The notes beneath the pieces were generated by a model, which did not search any database, was not told where the DNA came from, and saw only the letters and a program-made list of their open reading frames with translations. Below are positions 8,312 through 16,586 of a DNA stretch of 64,000 nucleotides, in pieces (positions within the stretch are counted from its first letter, which is position 1; each line of letters starts with the position of its first letter). The stretch covers positions 33,448-97,447 of the forward strand of contig JANQQF010000017.1 in the NCBI GenBank assembly GCA_028285035.1, written 5' to 3'. A program made the translations under genes and the position numbers. This DNA is from Phycisphaerae bacterium. GTDB lineage: Bacteria; Chloroflexota; Anaerolineae; 4572-78; J111.

Positions 8312-10311
8312 TCCTAAACCCTGACAACCTTGATACCGTGACAAATAAACTGCTTTCACCCCTAAAACTCAATAACCACACCCTCTCCAATCGCATCGTT
8401 TTTGCGGCCCATCAAACCAACTACGGCATCCACAATCACTTTGAGGCCCGACACGCGGCCTACTACGCAACACGGGCAGCAGGTGGGGTGGGGCTGATTG
8501 TGCTAGAGGGAAGTGTGGTCCATCCTTCGGATTGGCCGTATGAATATACCCTGTTTGGCTATGAGCCGGATATTATCGAAGGCTATCGATTGGTTGCGGA
8601 GGCGGTGCAGGCGCATGGGACGGTGGCCTTGGCCCAGCTGACCCATTCTGGTGGGCAGGGCAGCAGTCACTACTCGCAACGGCCGCTATGGGCACCCTCG
8701 CCCGTGCCAGAGGTGAACAGCCGCGAGGTGCCGCAGGAGATGGAGGTTGAGGAGATTGCCGAGGTGGTGACGGCCTTTGCTCAGGCAGCAGAGTATGCAA
8801 TGGCTGGTGGTTTGAATGGTGTTGAGATTAACGTCGGGCAAAATAGCCTGCTTCGCCAATTTATGTCCCCGCTGACCAATATGCGGCAGGATGAGTATGG
8901 GGGAGAGCTGGACAATCGGCTACGATTTACCCGTGAGGTCATTGAGGCGGTGCGACAGCGCATCGGAAGTGAAGCCATCGTTGGGCTGCGGCTGTCGGGT
9001 GATGAGTATGCGCCGTGGGCGGGACTGAAGCCCGAAGATATGGTGCAGATTGCTCGAATATTGACTGAGGGTGAGCAAATCGACTTCATTAGCGTTACCA
9101 GTGGCAGTATTTACAGTCAACACTTAACTCGCGCTGGATTATACATGCCGCAGGGATATGCCGCTCATCTGGCGGGTAATATCAAACAGCAGGTTTCGAT
9201 CCCCGTTTTTGCCCAGGGCAGCATCGTTGAGCCTGAAATGGCCGAGCAGTTGCTCCAAGATGGTCAGGCCGATGCGATTGAAATGACTCGTGCTTTAATT
9301 GCTGACCCAGATTTGCCTCGCAAGTTAGCCGAGGGACGACGTCAGGACATTCGCCCTTGTATTTTGTGCAACCAAGATTGTGTGGTCACGACCGTGCAAA
9401 ACCCCCGCCTAAGCTGTGTCCACAATCCAGCGGCGGGCTACGAAACCGAGGCCGAATTTGGGCCGTTGCCATCAGCCACACCACCCCGCAAGGTGATGGT
9501 GGTAGGTGGTGGCCCAGCAGGACTGGAAGCAGCACGGGTAGCGGCTTTGCGGGGGCATCGTGTGACCTTATATGAGCAGTCGGCTGAGTTAGGCGGTGCA
9601 CTCAATCTGGCCGCAGCAGCACCAGGTCGGGCCGGCTTGGGACAAGCCATCGACTGGCTGAAAGACCAAATTGGTGTTTTGCCCATAGATATCAAAACGG
9701 GTGTAATGGTGACACCAGAGATAATTGACGTCGAAGCCCCAGAGGCTGTCATTGTGGCAGTTGGTGGGGTGGCGGGGCAATATCCAGTGGTCTGTTTTGA
9801 GGATGAGACCGTGGTTGTTAATCCCCGACAGGTTTTGGCTGGCGAGGTCCCTGATAGGTCGGGAGAGCCAGAGAGTCCTGGTAAAGCTATTGTGCTCGAT
9901 GAGGCTGGCGATCATCCAGGAATGGCCGTAGCCGAGTGGTTGGCAGACCACGGCTGGCAGGTGGAGGTCGTGTCAGCGGATATGTTCGTTGGTCAGCGGT
10001 TGACGGCGACGATGGAGATTACGCCGTGGAACCAAAGAGCGCCCACTAAAAATATCGTCTTTCGGCCCCAAACTGTGGTCGAGAAGGTGGCTGGTTCGAC
10101 GGTGTTTGCCAAAGATAAATTTAGTGACACTAAAATTACAATTGAAGACGTTGATTTGGTCGTTACTGCGACCTATGATTTGCCAAATGAAGATTTATAC
10201 TTTGCTTTGAAGGAACAGGGGTTATCTGTCTATCGAGCGGGCGATTGTGTCGCCCCCCGTCGATTAGGACAGGCTATATTGGAAGGTTATCGTGTAGGAA
10301 GGACAGTCTAG
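8308..10311 (+). CDS. Mycofactocin-associated FadH/OYE family oxidoreductase (first)
   Basis: About 660 residues with the layout of 2,4-dienoyl-CoA reductase FadH. An Old Yellow Enzyme TIM barrel with FMN covers about 1-340 (LSPLKLNNHTLSNRIVFAAH near the start, EYGGELDNRLRF near 195). A 4Fe-4S site begins with CILCNQDC at about 351-358 and ends with a Cys in SCVHNP. A C-terminal FAD/NAD(P) domain shows VVGGGPAGLEAARVAALRG near 395. Pairs of such enzymes accompany mycofactocin loci in several phyla. The true start is uncertain: TTG 8308 overlaps the previous stop, and GTG 8338 gives MTNKLLSPLKL, a better family N-terminus. No good ribosome binding site precedes either. The electron partner is probably the ETF encoded downstream. 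Confidence 0.87.
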   Translation: MILNPDNLDTVTNKLLSPLKLNNHTLSNRIVFAAHQTNYGIHNHFEARHAAYYATRAAGGVGLIVLEGSVVHPSDWPYEYTLFGYEPDIIEGYRLVAEAVQAHGTVALAQLTHSGGQGSSHYSQRPLWAPSPVPEVNSREVPQEMEVEEIAEVVTAFAQAAEYAMAGGLNGVEINVGQNSLLRQFMSPLTNMRQDEYGGELDNRLRFTREVIEAVRQRIGSEAIVGLRLSGDEYAPWAGLKPEDMVQIARILTEGEQIDFISVTSGSIYSQHLTRAGLYMPQGYAAHLAGNIKQQVSIPVFAQGSIVEPEMAEQLLQDGQADAIEMTRALIADPDLPRKLAEGRRQDIRPCILCNQDCVVTTVQNPRLSCVHNPAAGYETEAEFGPLPSATPPRKVMVVGGGPAGLEAARVAALRGHRVTLYEQSAELGGALNLAAAAPGRAGLGQAIDWLKDQIGVLPIDIKTGVMVTPEIIDVEAPEAVIVAVGGVAGQYPVVCFEDETVVVNPRQVLAGEVPDRSGEPESPGKAIVLDEAGDHPGMAVAEWLADHGWQVEVVSADMFVGQRLTATMEITPWNQRAPTKNIVFRPQTVVEKVAGSTVFAKDKFSDTKITIEDVDLVVTATYDLPNEDLYFALKEQGLSVYRAGDCVAPRRLGQAILEGYRVGRTV

Positions 10312-10317
10312 GTTTAG

Positions 10318-12273
10318 ATGCGAACACAACAAAAGTTACTATTTACGCCGATCAAAATCGGGTCGATGACACTCCGCAATCGGATCGTTTTTTCGGCCCA
10401 TTTAACCAATTATGCCGAGGACTTCCATCCCTCAGAGCGCCACGCCTATTACTATCGAGAACGGGCACGCGGTGGGGCAGGTTTGATTATTACCGAGGAG
10501 CACTCAGTCCATCCGACAGACCATCCCTATGAAAAGCTGATTCACGCTTTTAACCCCGATGTCATTCCTGGTTATCGTCGTATCACTGAAATGGTCCACG
10601 CGGAAGGGGCGAAAATTCTAGCCCAAATCAATCATAATGGTGGTCAGGCCAGTGGAATGTTCACTCGTCAGCCCGCGTGGGCACCCTCGGCGGTGGCTGA
10701 TCCTTTGTTTCGCGAAGTTCCCAAAGCGGTTGAAATTGAGGATATTCAAGAAGTCATTCAAGGTTATGCAACAGTGGCGGGGTATACCCAACAGGGTGGC
10801 TTTGATGGCGTGGAACTGCAATGTTCACACTCTTCACTAGTTCGCCAATTTTTGTCACGGCATAATAATCGCCGGACCGATGCCTATGGTGGTGGGCTGG
10901 AGAATCGCATTCGGTTGTTGCGGGAGATCGTGGATGCAATTCGCGCCAATGTCGGACGTGAGTATGTGATTGGCATTCGGCTGTGTGGTGATGAATTGAT
11001 CCGTGATGGAATCGTGCTCGATGAGGCGGTGGAGGCAGCCAAAATTCTGGAGGCCGATGGGCAAATTGATTACATCAACACCAGCATCGGCACGGCGACA
11101 CATACGCTTTACATGATTGAGGCCTCGATGCATATTCCGCCGGGGTATGCCTTGTATATTCCCTCGGCCATCCGTAAGGCGGTCAATTTGCCGGTCGTCG
11201 GCGTTGGGCGTATCAAAGATCCGGTGCAGGCGGAACGCGTATTGACAGAAGGCCACGCCGATTTGGTGGGCATCGTCCGCGCTCAAATTGCTGATCCTGA
11301 ATTTGCTAAGAAGTCTCGTGAAAATCGAGTAGAAGATATTCGGCTTTGTCTCTCTTGTAACCAGGAGTGTGTCGGGCGAATGGGCCTTAATCGCTGGATG
11401 GGTTGTATTGAAACGCCAGGGACAGGGCAGGAGAAAACGCTTGGGGTGGGTACCCTCCAGATGCCCGACCATCTGAAACGGGTGACTGTGATTGGGGGTG
11501 GTCCGGCGGGGATGAAAGCGGCGGTGGTTGCCGCTCGGCGTGGTCATCGAGTCACGTTGCTGGAAAAGGACACTCAATTGGGCGGGCAGGTGAAAACAGC
11601 CGTTCGCGTGACCAATCGAGCCGAGTATGGCGATATCGTTCGCAACCTGATGCACGAGCTGTCTCAGGTTGATGTTGAAGTTGGAACTGGGGTGACTGCG
11701 ACTCCTGAGATGGTTTTGGCTGATAAACCTGATGCGGTGATTCTGGCGACGGGGTCTAATCCCAACCGCTACGCCTTGCCGGGGGCAGATGGACCGAATG
11801 TGGCCGATGTCAGTGAAATTTTAGATGGGACAGCCGAGCCGGGCCAGCGTGTCCTGATTATTGACCAACTTGGCTTCCACGAGGCGACCAGTACTGCCGA
11901 ATTTTTAGCCGAGAAGGGCTGTGAGGTCGAGATCATCACCCAGACGCTCTACGTGGGGCAGGATTTGGGCGTGTCCCTTGATTTGGAAACGTGGTATCGA
12001 CGGGCACGTAAGCTCGGCATCAAATGCACGCCGAATGTCTCAGCGTTGAGCATCAATGGTGGGGTGCAGGCTATTCATAACTATACCGGACAAATGTTGA
12101 GTTTTGACAATGTGGATACGGTTGTGCTGGCCGTGCCGCGTGTGGTAAATCGCGATTTATATTTAGCCTTGAAGGGACAGGTATCGGAGTTATATCGGAT
12201 TGGTGATTGTGTTGCCCCGCGTCGTGCTCATGCGGCGATTATTGAAGGTGAAAAGGCGGGGCGGGCGGTTTAA
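10318..12273 (+). CDS. Mycofactocin-associated FadH/OYE family oxidoreductase (second)
   Basis: A 651-residue paralogue of the preceding gene with the same three parts: FMN-binding OYE barrel (MRTQQKLLFTPIKIGSMTL at the start, AYGGGLENRIRLL near 185), Fe-S cluster Cys CLSCNQEC from about 344 with a later Cys in GCIETP, and a flavin domain with VIGGGPAGMKAAVVAARRG near 390. It starts 6 bases after its neighbour's stop, so the two are surely co-transcribed and translationally coupled. Sequence divergence between them suggests different substrates rather than a recent duplication. Such enzymes reduce enoyl/dienoyl thioesters or demethylate amines; which applies here cannot be told. Confidence 0.87.
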   Translation: MRTQQKLLFTPIKIGSMTLRNRIVFSAHLTNYAEDFHPSERHAYYYRERARGGAGLIITEEHSVHPTDHPYEKLIHAFNPDVIPGYRRITEMVHAEGAKILAQINHNGGQASGMFTRQPAWAPSAVADPLFREVPKAVEIEDIQEVIQGYATVAGYTQQGGFDGVELQCSHSSLVRQFLSRHNNRRTDAYGGGLENRIRLLREIVDAIRANVGREYVIGIRLCGDELIRDGIVLDEAVEAAKILEADGQIDYINTSIGTATHTLYMIEASMHIPPGYALYIPSAIRKAVNLPVVGVGRIKDPVQAERVLTEGHADLVGIVRAQIADPEFAKKSRENRVEDIRLCLSCNQECVGRMGLNRWMGCIETPGTGQEKTLGVGTLQMPDHLKRVTVIGGGPAGMKAAVVAARRGHRVTLLEKDTQLGGQVKTAVRVTNRAEYGDIVRNLMHELSQVDVEVGTGVTATPEMVLADKPDAVILATGSNPNRYALPGADGPNVADVSEILDGTAEPGQRVLIIDQLGFHEATSTAEFLAEKGCEVEIITQTLYVGQDLGVSLDLETWYRRARKLGIKCTPNVSALSINGGVQAIHNYTGQMLSFDNVDTVVLAVPRVVNRDLYLALKGQVSELYRIGDCVAPRRAHAAIIEGEKAGRAV

Positions 12274-12297
12274 ATTTTGGAGAGACATTTATAACGA

Positions 12298-13284
12298 ATG
12301 ACCATCGTCGTTATTGCTGAAATTGAAAATGATGAATTGACGCTAGCATCACTTGAATGTGTTGAAGAGGCACGAGGGGTGGCTGATGTTTTAGAGCGAA
12401 CCGTTGCCACTGTTTTGCTTGGCGAAAACGTGGCTCATCTCGCTGATGATTTAATAAGCCACGACACAGACTCTGTATTGGCTGTTGAGCAGACATTGCT
12501 GGGCAATTTTAGTAGCGATGGTTGGCTGCAAGCCCTCGAAGCAACCTTGACCTCAGCTAACTTCTCGTTGTTACTTACCCCAAATAGTGCTCATAGTCGA
12601 GCGTGGCTGCCCCGATTTGCTCTACGCCAGCAAATTCCATTGGTGACAGGGTGTACGCAGGTGCGAGTGATGCCTGATGGACAGCTTGAATTGACCCGAC
12701 CTGTGTATGGAGGACTGCAGCGTGAGATGCTTCACTGGGATGCAGCCAGTCCCTTGTTGGTCACCTTTGTTGCTGGGATGCGTGGGCTTGAGGCAAATAT
12801 CGCCTCAGGGGAAAATCAGGCTGTCGTCCAAAAAGAAACATCTGTATTGGATGAAACCCAGCTTCGTGATCAGACTGTGGCCCAACATCCTCCTGACACG
12901 AAAATTGTTGATGTGAGTGAGGCCGAACGAATTGTGGCTGGCGGGTTGGGAATAGGTACAGCTGAGGCCGTTAATGTATTGTGGCAATTGGCGGAGCCAT
13001 TGGGGGCGACCGTGGCGGGCACACGGGTGATCTCGGATCGGCATTGGATTCCCCACGAGCGATATATCGGCTCGACAGGCAAGACCGTTGCCCCTAAGTT
13101 GTACATTGCCCTCGGCATTTCAGGAGCCAGCCAGCACACGGTTGGAATGTCCGACAGCGACACGATTATCGCCATCAACATTGATCGAACGGCTCCAATT
13201 TTTGGGTTAGCTGATTTAGGAATTGTCGGGGATTTACACGAGATTGTACCGAAGTTGATTGAGAGGCTGAATGGAAACATTTGA
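12298..13284 (+). CDS. etfA: Electron transfer flavoprotein alpha subunit (mycofactocin-associated, FixB-like)
   Basis: A 328-residue ETF alpha chain. The C-terminal FAD-binding domain is clear: SEAERIVAGGLGIG, then ISDRHWIPHERYIGSTGKTV, LYIALGISGASQHTVGM and IIAINIDRTAPIFGLADLGIVGDL. The N-terminal ETF domain is divergent. It pairs with the beta subunit encoded at 14861. ETF collects electrons from flavin dehydrogenases and hands them to the FixC-type oxidoreductase whose gene overlaps this one by 14 bases. Presence of all four Fix-type parts (B, C, X, A order) allows either simple quinone reduction or electron bifurcation as in FixABCX; sequence alone does not decide. Confidence 0.9.
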   Translation: MTIVVIAEIENDELTLASLECVEEARGVADVLERTVATVLLGENVAHLADDLISHDTDSVLAVEQTLLGNFSSDGWLQALEATLTSANFSLLLTPNSAHSRAWLPRFALRQQIPLVTGCTQVRVMPDGQLELTRPVYGGLQREMLHWDAASPLLVTFVAGMRGLEANIASGENQAVVQKETSVLDETQLRDQTVAQHPPDTKIVDVSEAERIVAGGLGIGTAEAVNVLWQLAEPLGATVAGTRVISDRHWIPHERYIGSTGKTVAPKLYIALGISGASQHTVGMSDSDTIIAINIDRTAPIFGLADLGIVGDLHEIVPKLIERLNGNI

Positions 13285-14575
13285 TGCGATTGTGGTTGGA
13301 GCGGGACCGGCAGGGAGTGGTGCGGCGTTGGTGATGGCACGGGCGGGAATGAAGGTGTTGTTGCTTGAGCGTGGTGAGTATCCGGGGGCAAAAAATGTTT
13401 CTGGTGCGGCCTTTTATGGTAGCCCCATCTTAGACGAGGTGATCCCGAACTGGTGGGAAGATGCGCCCGTGGAGCGACATATCACTCGTCGGATGCTCTC
13501 CTTTGTTTCCCCCGAAACCTCAGTTTCTCTGGATTTTCGCACAACTAAATATGGCGAACCACCCTACAATGGCTTTACAATTTTGCGTCCCAAATTTGAT
13601 CGCTGGTTTGCAGAACAGGCTGAAAAAGCCGGGGCGTTTCTGCTAAATGAAACCGTCGTTGATGATGTGATTTGGGAGAATGATCAGGTTGTTGGCGTAC
13701 GGGTGCGACGAGATGAGGGTGAAATTCGAGCCAAGGTCGTGGTTGCCTGTGATGGAGTCAACTCCTTTTTAGCCAAAAAGGCTGGACTACAACGCGAATT
13801 CAAGTCTGAAGAGATTTCACTAGGTGTGAAAGAGGTCCTCGGCTTTGATGAGCAAACGATCAAAGAGCGGTTCCAACTGACAGGTGATGAGGGAATGGTC
13901 GTCGAGTACATCGGTGACGTCACCGACCAAGTGCATGGTGGGGGGTTTCTCTACACCAATCGTGACTCCATCTCGATTGGCATTATCGCCCAAATCTCGT
14001 CGCTCGCTGAGCAAAAACAACGCCCTGATGAACTATTGGAGCGATTCAAAGCCCATCCATCTGTTGCTCCGCTTGTGCGGGATGGCACATTACGCGAATA
14101 CTCAGCCCATTTGGTGCCAGAGGCGGGCTGGGAAATGATGCCAAAGCTTTACACTGGCGGAATGATGGTGGCGGGTGATGCGGCGGCGTTTTGTTTTGCC
14201 ACAGGGCTTTATCTCGAAGGTATCAATTATGCCCTGCAATCGGGTTTAGCCGCTGGTGAAGCCGCGATTTTGGCACATGGAGATAATGACTATTCAGCCA
14301 AAAGTCTGGCCCGTTATAAAGATTGTCTTGAAGCCCGTCACGTCACCACGGATTTTAAGAAATTCAAACACGCGCCCGAATTTGTAAATGATGAAGAATT
14401 ACAAAATATCTACCCTGCTATGATTGCCCACGGCGCAGAGCAGTTATTCAAAGTAGATGGTCAAGGCAAGAAAAAGATCATTCCCATTGCCTTAGCCTCA
14501 CTAAAAGAGTTTGGGGTATCACCTTGGCAGGTGGCCAAGACATTGTATCAGGGAGGACGATCGTTCGGATGGTAA
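13271..14575 (+). CDS. fixC: FAD-dependent oxidoreductase, FixC / ETF-quinone oxidoreductase type
   Basis: A 434-residue flavoprotein with an N-terminal dinucleotide fold (IVVGAGPAGSGAALVMARAG, residues about 7-26), EYPGAKNVSGAA, and later AGDAAAFCFATGLYLEGINYA, a typical FixC/ETF-QO flavin-ribityl region. Length and pattern match FixC. Together with the adjacent ferredoxin it receives electrons from ETF and delivers them to quinone. It overlaps etfA by 14 bases and the ferredoxin gene by 7, showing tight coupling. Confidence 0.9.
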   Translation: METFDAIVVGAGPAGSGAALVMARAGMKVLLLERGEYPGAKNVSGAAFYGSPILDEVIPNWWEDAPVERHITRRMLSFVSPETSVSLDFRTTKYGEPPYNGFTILRPKFDRWFAEQAEKAGAFLLNETVVDDVIWENDQVVGVRVRRDEGEIRAKVVVACDGVNSFLAKKAGLQREFKSEEISLGVKEVLGFDEQTIKERFQLTGDEGMVVEYIGDVTDQVHGGGFLYTNRDSISIGIIAQISSLAEQKQRPDELLERFKAHPSVAPLVRDGTLREYSAHLVPEAGWEMMPKLYTGGMMVAGDAAAFCFATGLYLEGINYALQSGLAAGEAAILAHGDNDYSAKSLARYKDCLEARHVTTDFKKFKHAPEFVNDEELQNIYPAMIAHGAEQLFKVDGQGKKKIIPIALASLKEFGVSPWQVAKTLYQGGRSFGW

Positions 14576-14856
14576 ATACGACGCTTGAGGAAAAGATGCG
14601 TACGGCCCGCTATAAGGTCGATAAAGAAGCCCACATCACGGTCAATACGGATATTTGCAAGGACGATTGCACTGTTTACAGTTGTATCTATGTTTGTCCC
14701 GCCTATTTATTCGTACCCCTCAACGATGGCGGTATTTTGTTTAATTATGAGCAGTGTTTTGAGTGCGGGGCCTGTTATGTCGCTTGCAACAAAGAGGGAG
14801 CTATCTCCTGGAGTTATCCCAAAGGTGGTTTTGGGGTGACCTTCCGCGAGGCTTAA
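14569..14856 (+). CDS. fixX: FixX-like 4Fe-4S ferredoxin
   Basis: A 95-residue ferredoxin-like protein. Cys are found in CKDDC, SCIYVCPAYLF and CFECGACYVACNKEG, as in FixX and the ferredoxin domain of eukaryotic ETF-QO. The chosen ATG at 14569 overlaps the FixC stop by 7 bases and has GGGAGG about 12 bases upstream. An earlier in-frame ATG at 14524 lies deep inside fixC and would add a non-conserved leader. It is the partner that links FixC to quinone or low-potential acceptors. Confidence 0.9.
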   Translation: MVNTTLEEKMRTARYKVDKEAHITVNTDICKDDCTVYSCIYVCPAYLFVPLNDGGILFNYEQCFECGACYVACNKEGAISWSYPKGGFGVTFREA

Positions 14857-14860
14857 TACG

Positions 14861-15802
14861 ATGGATATTGCTGTTTGTCTGAAATATGTGCCCGATTTAG
14901 ATAGTGTTGACGTTGATCCAATCACGGGTGAGGTTGACGAGAGTCGTCTGTTGTATCTCATCAATCCGGCGGACGAATCTGCCTTGGAATTGGCGCTTGA
15001 GATGAAAACGTCGGGCCAGGTTTCAGTTTACACCGTCGGCCCACCTCGGGATGAGGCAGCGTTACGTGAGGCTTTGGCTGCCGGGGTGGACCAAGTCGAG
15101 CGGTTGTGGGATCAAGCTTGGACTAACACCCATCCCTTGCGGACAGCCGCGATGTTGGCAGGTGCGCTTAAGGCCGATGGTTTGCCCGATGTGATTTTGT
15201 GCGGCACCCACAGCGATGATCGAGGGAGTGGGCAAGTTCCCGCTCTGTTGGCCGAGCATTTGGGCTGGCCTGTGATCACCAATGTGACGTTTCCGGTGAT
15301 GCTTGGCGACATGCTCCACACGCAAGCGGAAGTGGAAGGGTTGCCCCTTCAGGCCGATTTATTGCCCGAGACCGATCCCGACACGGCTCGGGTTTTTCGC
15401 CGAATGAGCCGAGGAATGCGTGAGGAGGTCACGGTGAAATTGCCAGTGGTATTGGCCCTTGAGCCAGACCTGCTCAGACTACGCCACGCCAGCCTACCCA
15501 ATTTGATGATGGCTCAACGGGCTGAAATACCGGTTCGCTCCCCAGCTGATCTAAATTTGAGTAGCAATGATTTTGACCTGCCTAGGCCTGTCCTTGTGTC
15601 CACCAGCGCCCCTCGACCTCGGCCCCAAACGATTTTTACCCCCAATGGCGATCTCTCTGCGGATGAACGAATTGCTCAAATTCTCTCGGCTGGCGTGACC
15701 CGCGACTCTGGTCGAATTATTGAGGGGTCGTCCGATGAAATGACCGAGGCCATTGTGACATTTTTGCAAGAACGTGGCTTTCTGGGGCAGGACTCAATAT
15801 GA
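14861..15802 (+). CDS. etfB: Electron transfer flavoprotein beta subunit (FixA-like)
   Basis: A 313-residue ETF beta chain, somewhat longer than the usual 250-260. It begins MDIAVCLKYVPDLDSVDVDP and contains LINPADESALELALEM, the AAGVDQVERLW stretch and LCGTHSDDRGSGQVPALLAEHLGWP, which correspond to the AMP/FAD-binding and subunit-contact parts of the family. The extra length is a C-terminal extension ending in TFLQERGFLG. The separation of the alpha and beta genes by fixC and fixX is unusual compared with plain etfBA operons but matches Fix-type modules. The stop overlaps the next ATG (ATGA). Confidence 0.88.
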   Translation: MDIAVCLKYVPDLDSVDVDPITGEVDESRLLYLINPADESALELALEMKTSGQVSVYTVGPPRDEAALREALAAGVDQVERLWDQAWTNTHPLRTAAMLAGALKADGLPDVILCGTHSDDRGSGQVPALLAEHLGWPVITNVTFPVMLGDMLHTQAEVEGLPLQADLLPETDPDTARVFRRMSRGMREEVTVKLPVVLALEPDLLRLRHASLPNLMMAQRAEIPVRSPADLNLSSNDFDLPRPVLVSTSAPRPRPQTIFTPNGDLSADERIAQILSAGVTRDSGRIIEGSSDEMTEAIVTFLQERGFLGQDSI

Positions 15803-16182
15803 TTACCTTTGATGACTTCACGCCTGGTGGGGTGGTGGGGACTACTCCGCTCACTGTTGATGAGGACATCGTGTCAACGTGGCAAGATTTTGTCGGTGAA
15901 CCACTAGACCCCGCTGCCCTACCGCCCAGTCTGACGATGGCATTGGTGATGCGAAGTTATATGATGATTATGCCAGAGCGTACCCCTGGCAACGTCCACG
16001 CCCAGCAAAAGCTCAAAATTGAACGCCCACTGCGTGCAGGTGAAACGGTACAAGCCTCTCTGATCTGCACTGATAAGCAGGTGCGAAAAGAGCGAAACTG
16101 GGTTTACTTAGAAACTCGATTCGAAGATCAAGCTGGACAACCGATTTGTGTGGGCGAGATTTGGATGGTGTGGGCGAAATGA
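15799..16182 (+). CDS. MaoC-like / FAS1-type dehydratase half (hot-dog fold)
   Basis: A 127-residue protein resembling the N-terminal hot-dog half of two-part enoyl-CoA hydratases: FTPGGVVGTTPLTVDEDIVSTW at the start (given here as FTPGGVVGTTPLTVDE), and HAQQKLKIERPLRAGETVQA in the middle. It lacks an evident catalytic Asp/His pair, as structural halves often do. Its stop overlaps the ATG of the next gene, which encodes the catalytic-type half, so the two probably form a heteromer that hydrates an enoyl-CoA or removes water from a 3-hydroxyacyl-CoA. Confidence 0.65.
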   Translation: MITFDDFTPGGVVGTTPLTVDEDIVSTWQDFVGEPLDPAALPPSLTMALVMRSYMMIMPERTPGNVHAQQKLKIERPLRAGETVQASLICTDKQVRKERNWVYLETRFEDQAGQPICVGEIWMVWAK

Positions 16183-16586
16183 GCGAGGCGAATGTGGGGG
16201 ATAACATAGATACTCCCCCTGAAAATTTGGTCCAGGTGAATTTTGTGGTGATGGCTGCGGACATTCGACGCTATGCTGAGATTACGCAGGACTACAATCC
16301 CCTCCACCTTGACCCCGAATTTGCTGCCACTACTGCCTATGGTCGCCCCATTGCCCACGGCACAATGACGCTCAGCTTGATCTGGACTGCTTTGATGCGA
16401 ACCTTTGATGTTCATCGAGCGTGTGACTTCGCCATTGACATCAAATTCACTAAACCCGTGTTTGAGGGAGATGCCCTGTTGGCTGGTGGCGTTCGTACTG
16501 CTGAAACCCCGTTGGCATATGAGGTGTTTGTCAAAAATGAAGCTGGTGAGGCAGTGGTAGTAGGGACAGCGACACAAGCGCTTTAA
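16179..16586 (+). CDS. MaoC-type (R)-specific enoyl-CoA hydratase half
   Basis: A 135-residue hot-dog protein with the hydratase-2 signature YAEITQDYNPLHLDPEFA, the catalytic Asp/His being the D and H of DYNPLH, followed by GRPIAHGTMTLS. The start at 16179 (ATGA overlap with the previous stop) is better than an upstream ATG at 16146 that would read through the preceding gene's end. It is the last gene of the island. Its TAA shares bases with the TAA of the convergent comM gene, so the two operons end tail to tail with no terminator between them. Confidence 0.85.
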   Translation: MSEANVGDNIDTPPENLVQVNFVVMAADIRRYAEITQDYNPLHLDPEFAATTAYGRPIAHGTMTLSLIWTALMRTFDVHRACDFAIDIKFTKPVFEGDALLAGGVRTAETPLAYEVFVKNEAGEAVVVGTATQAL

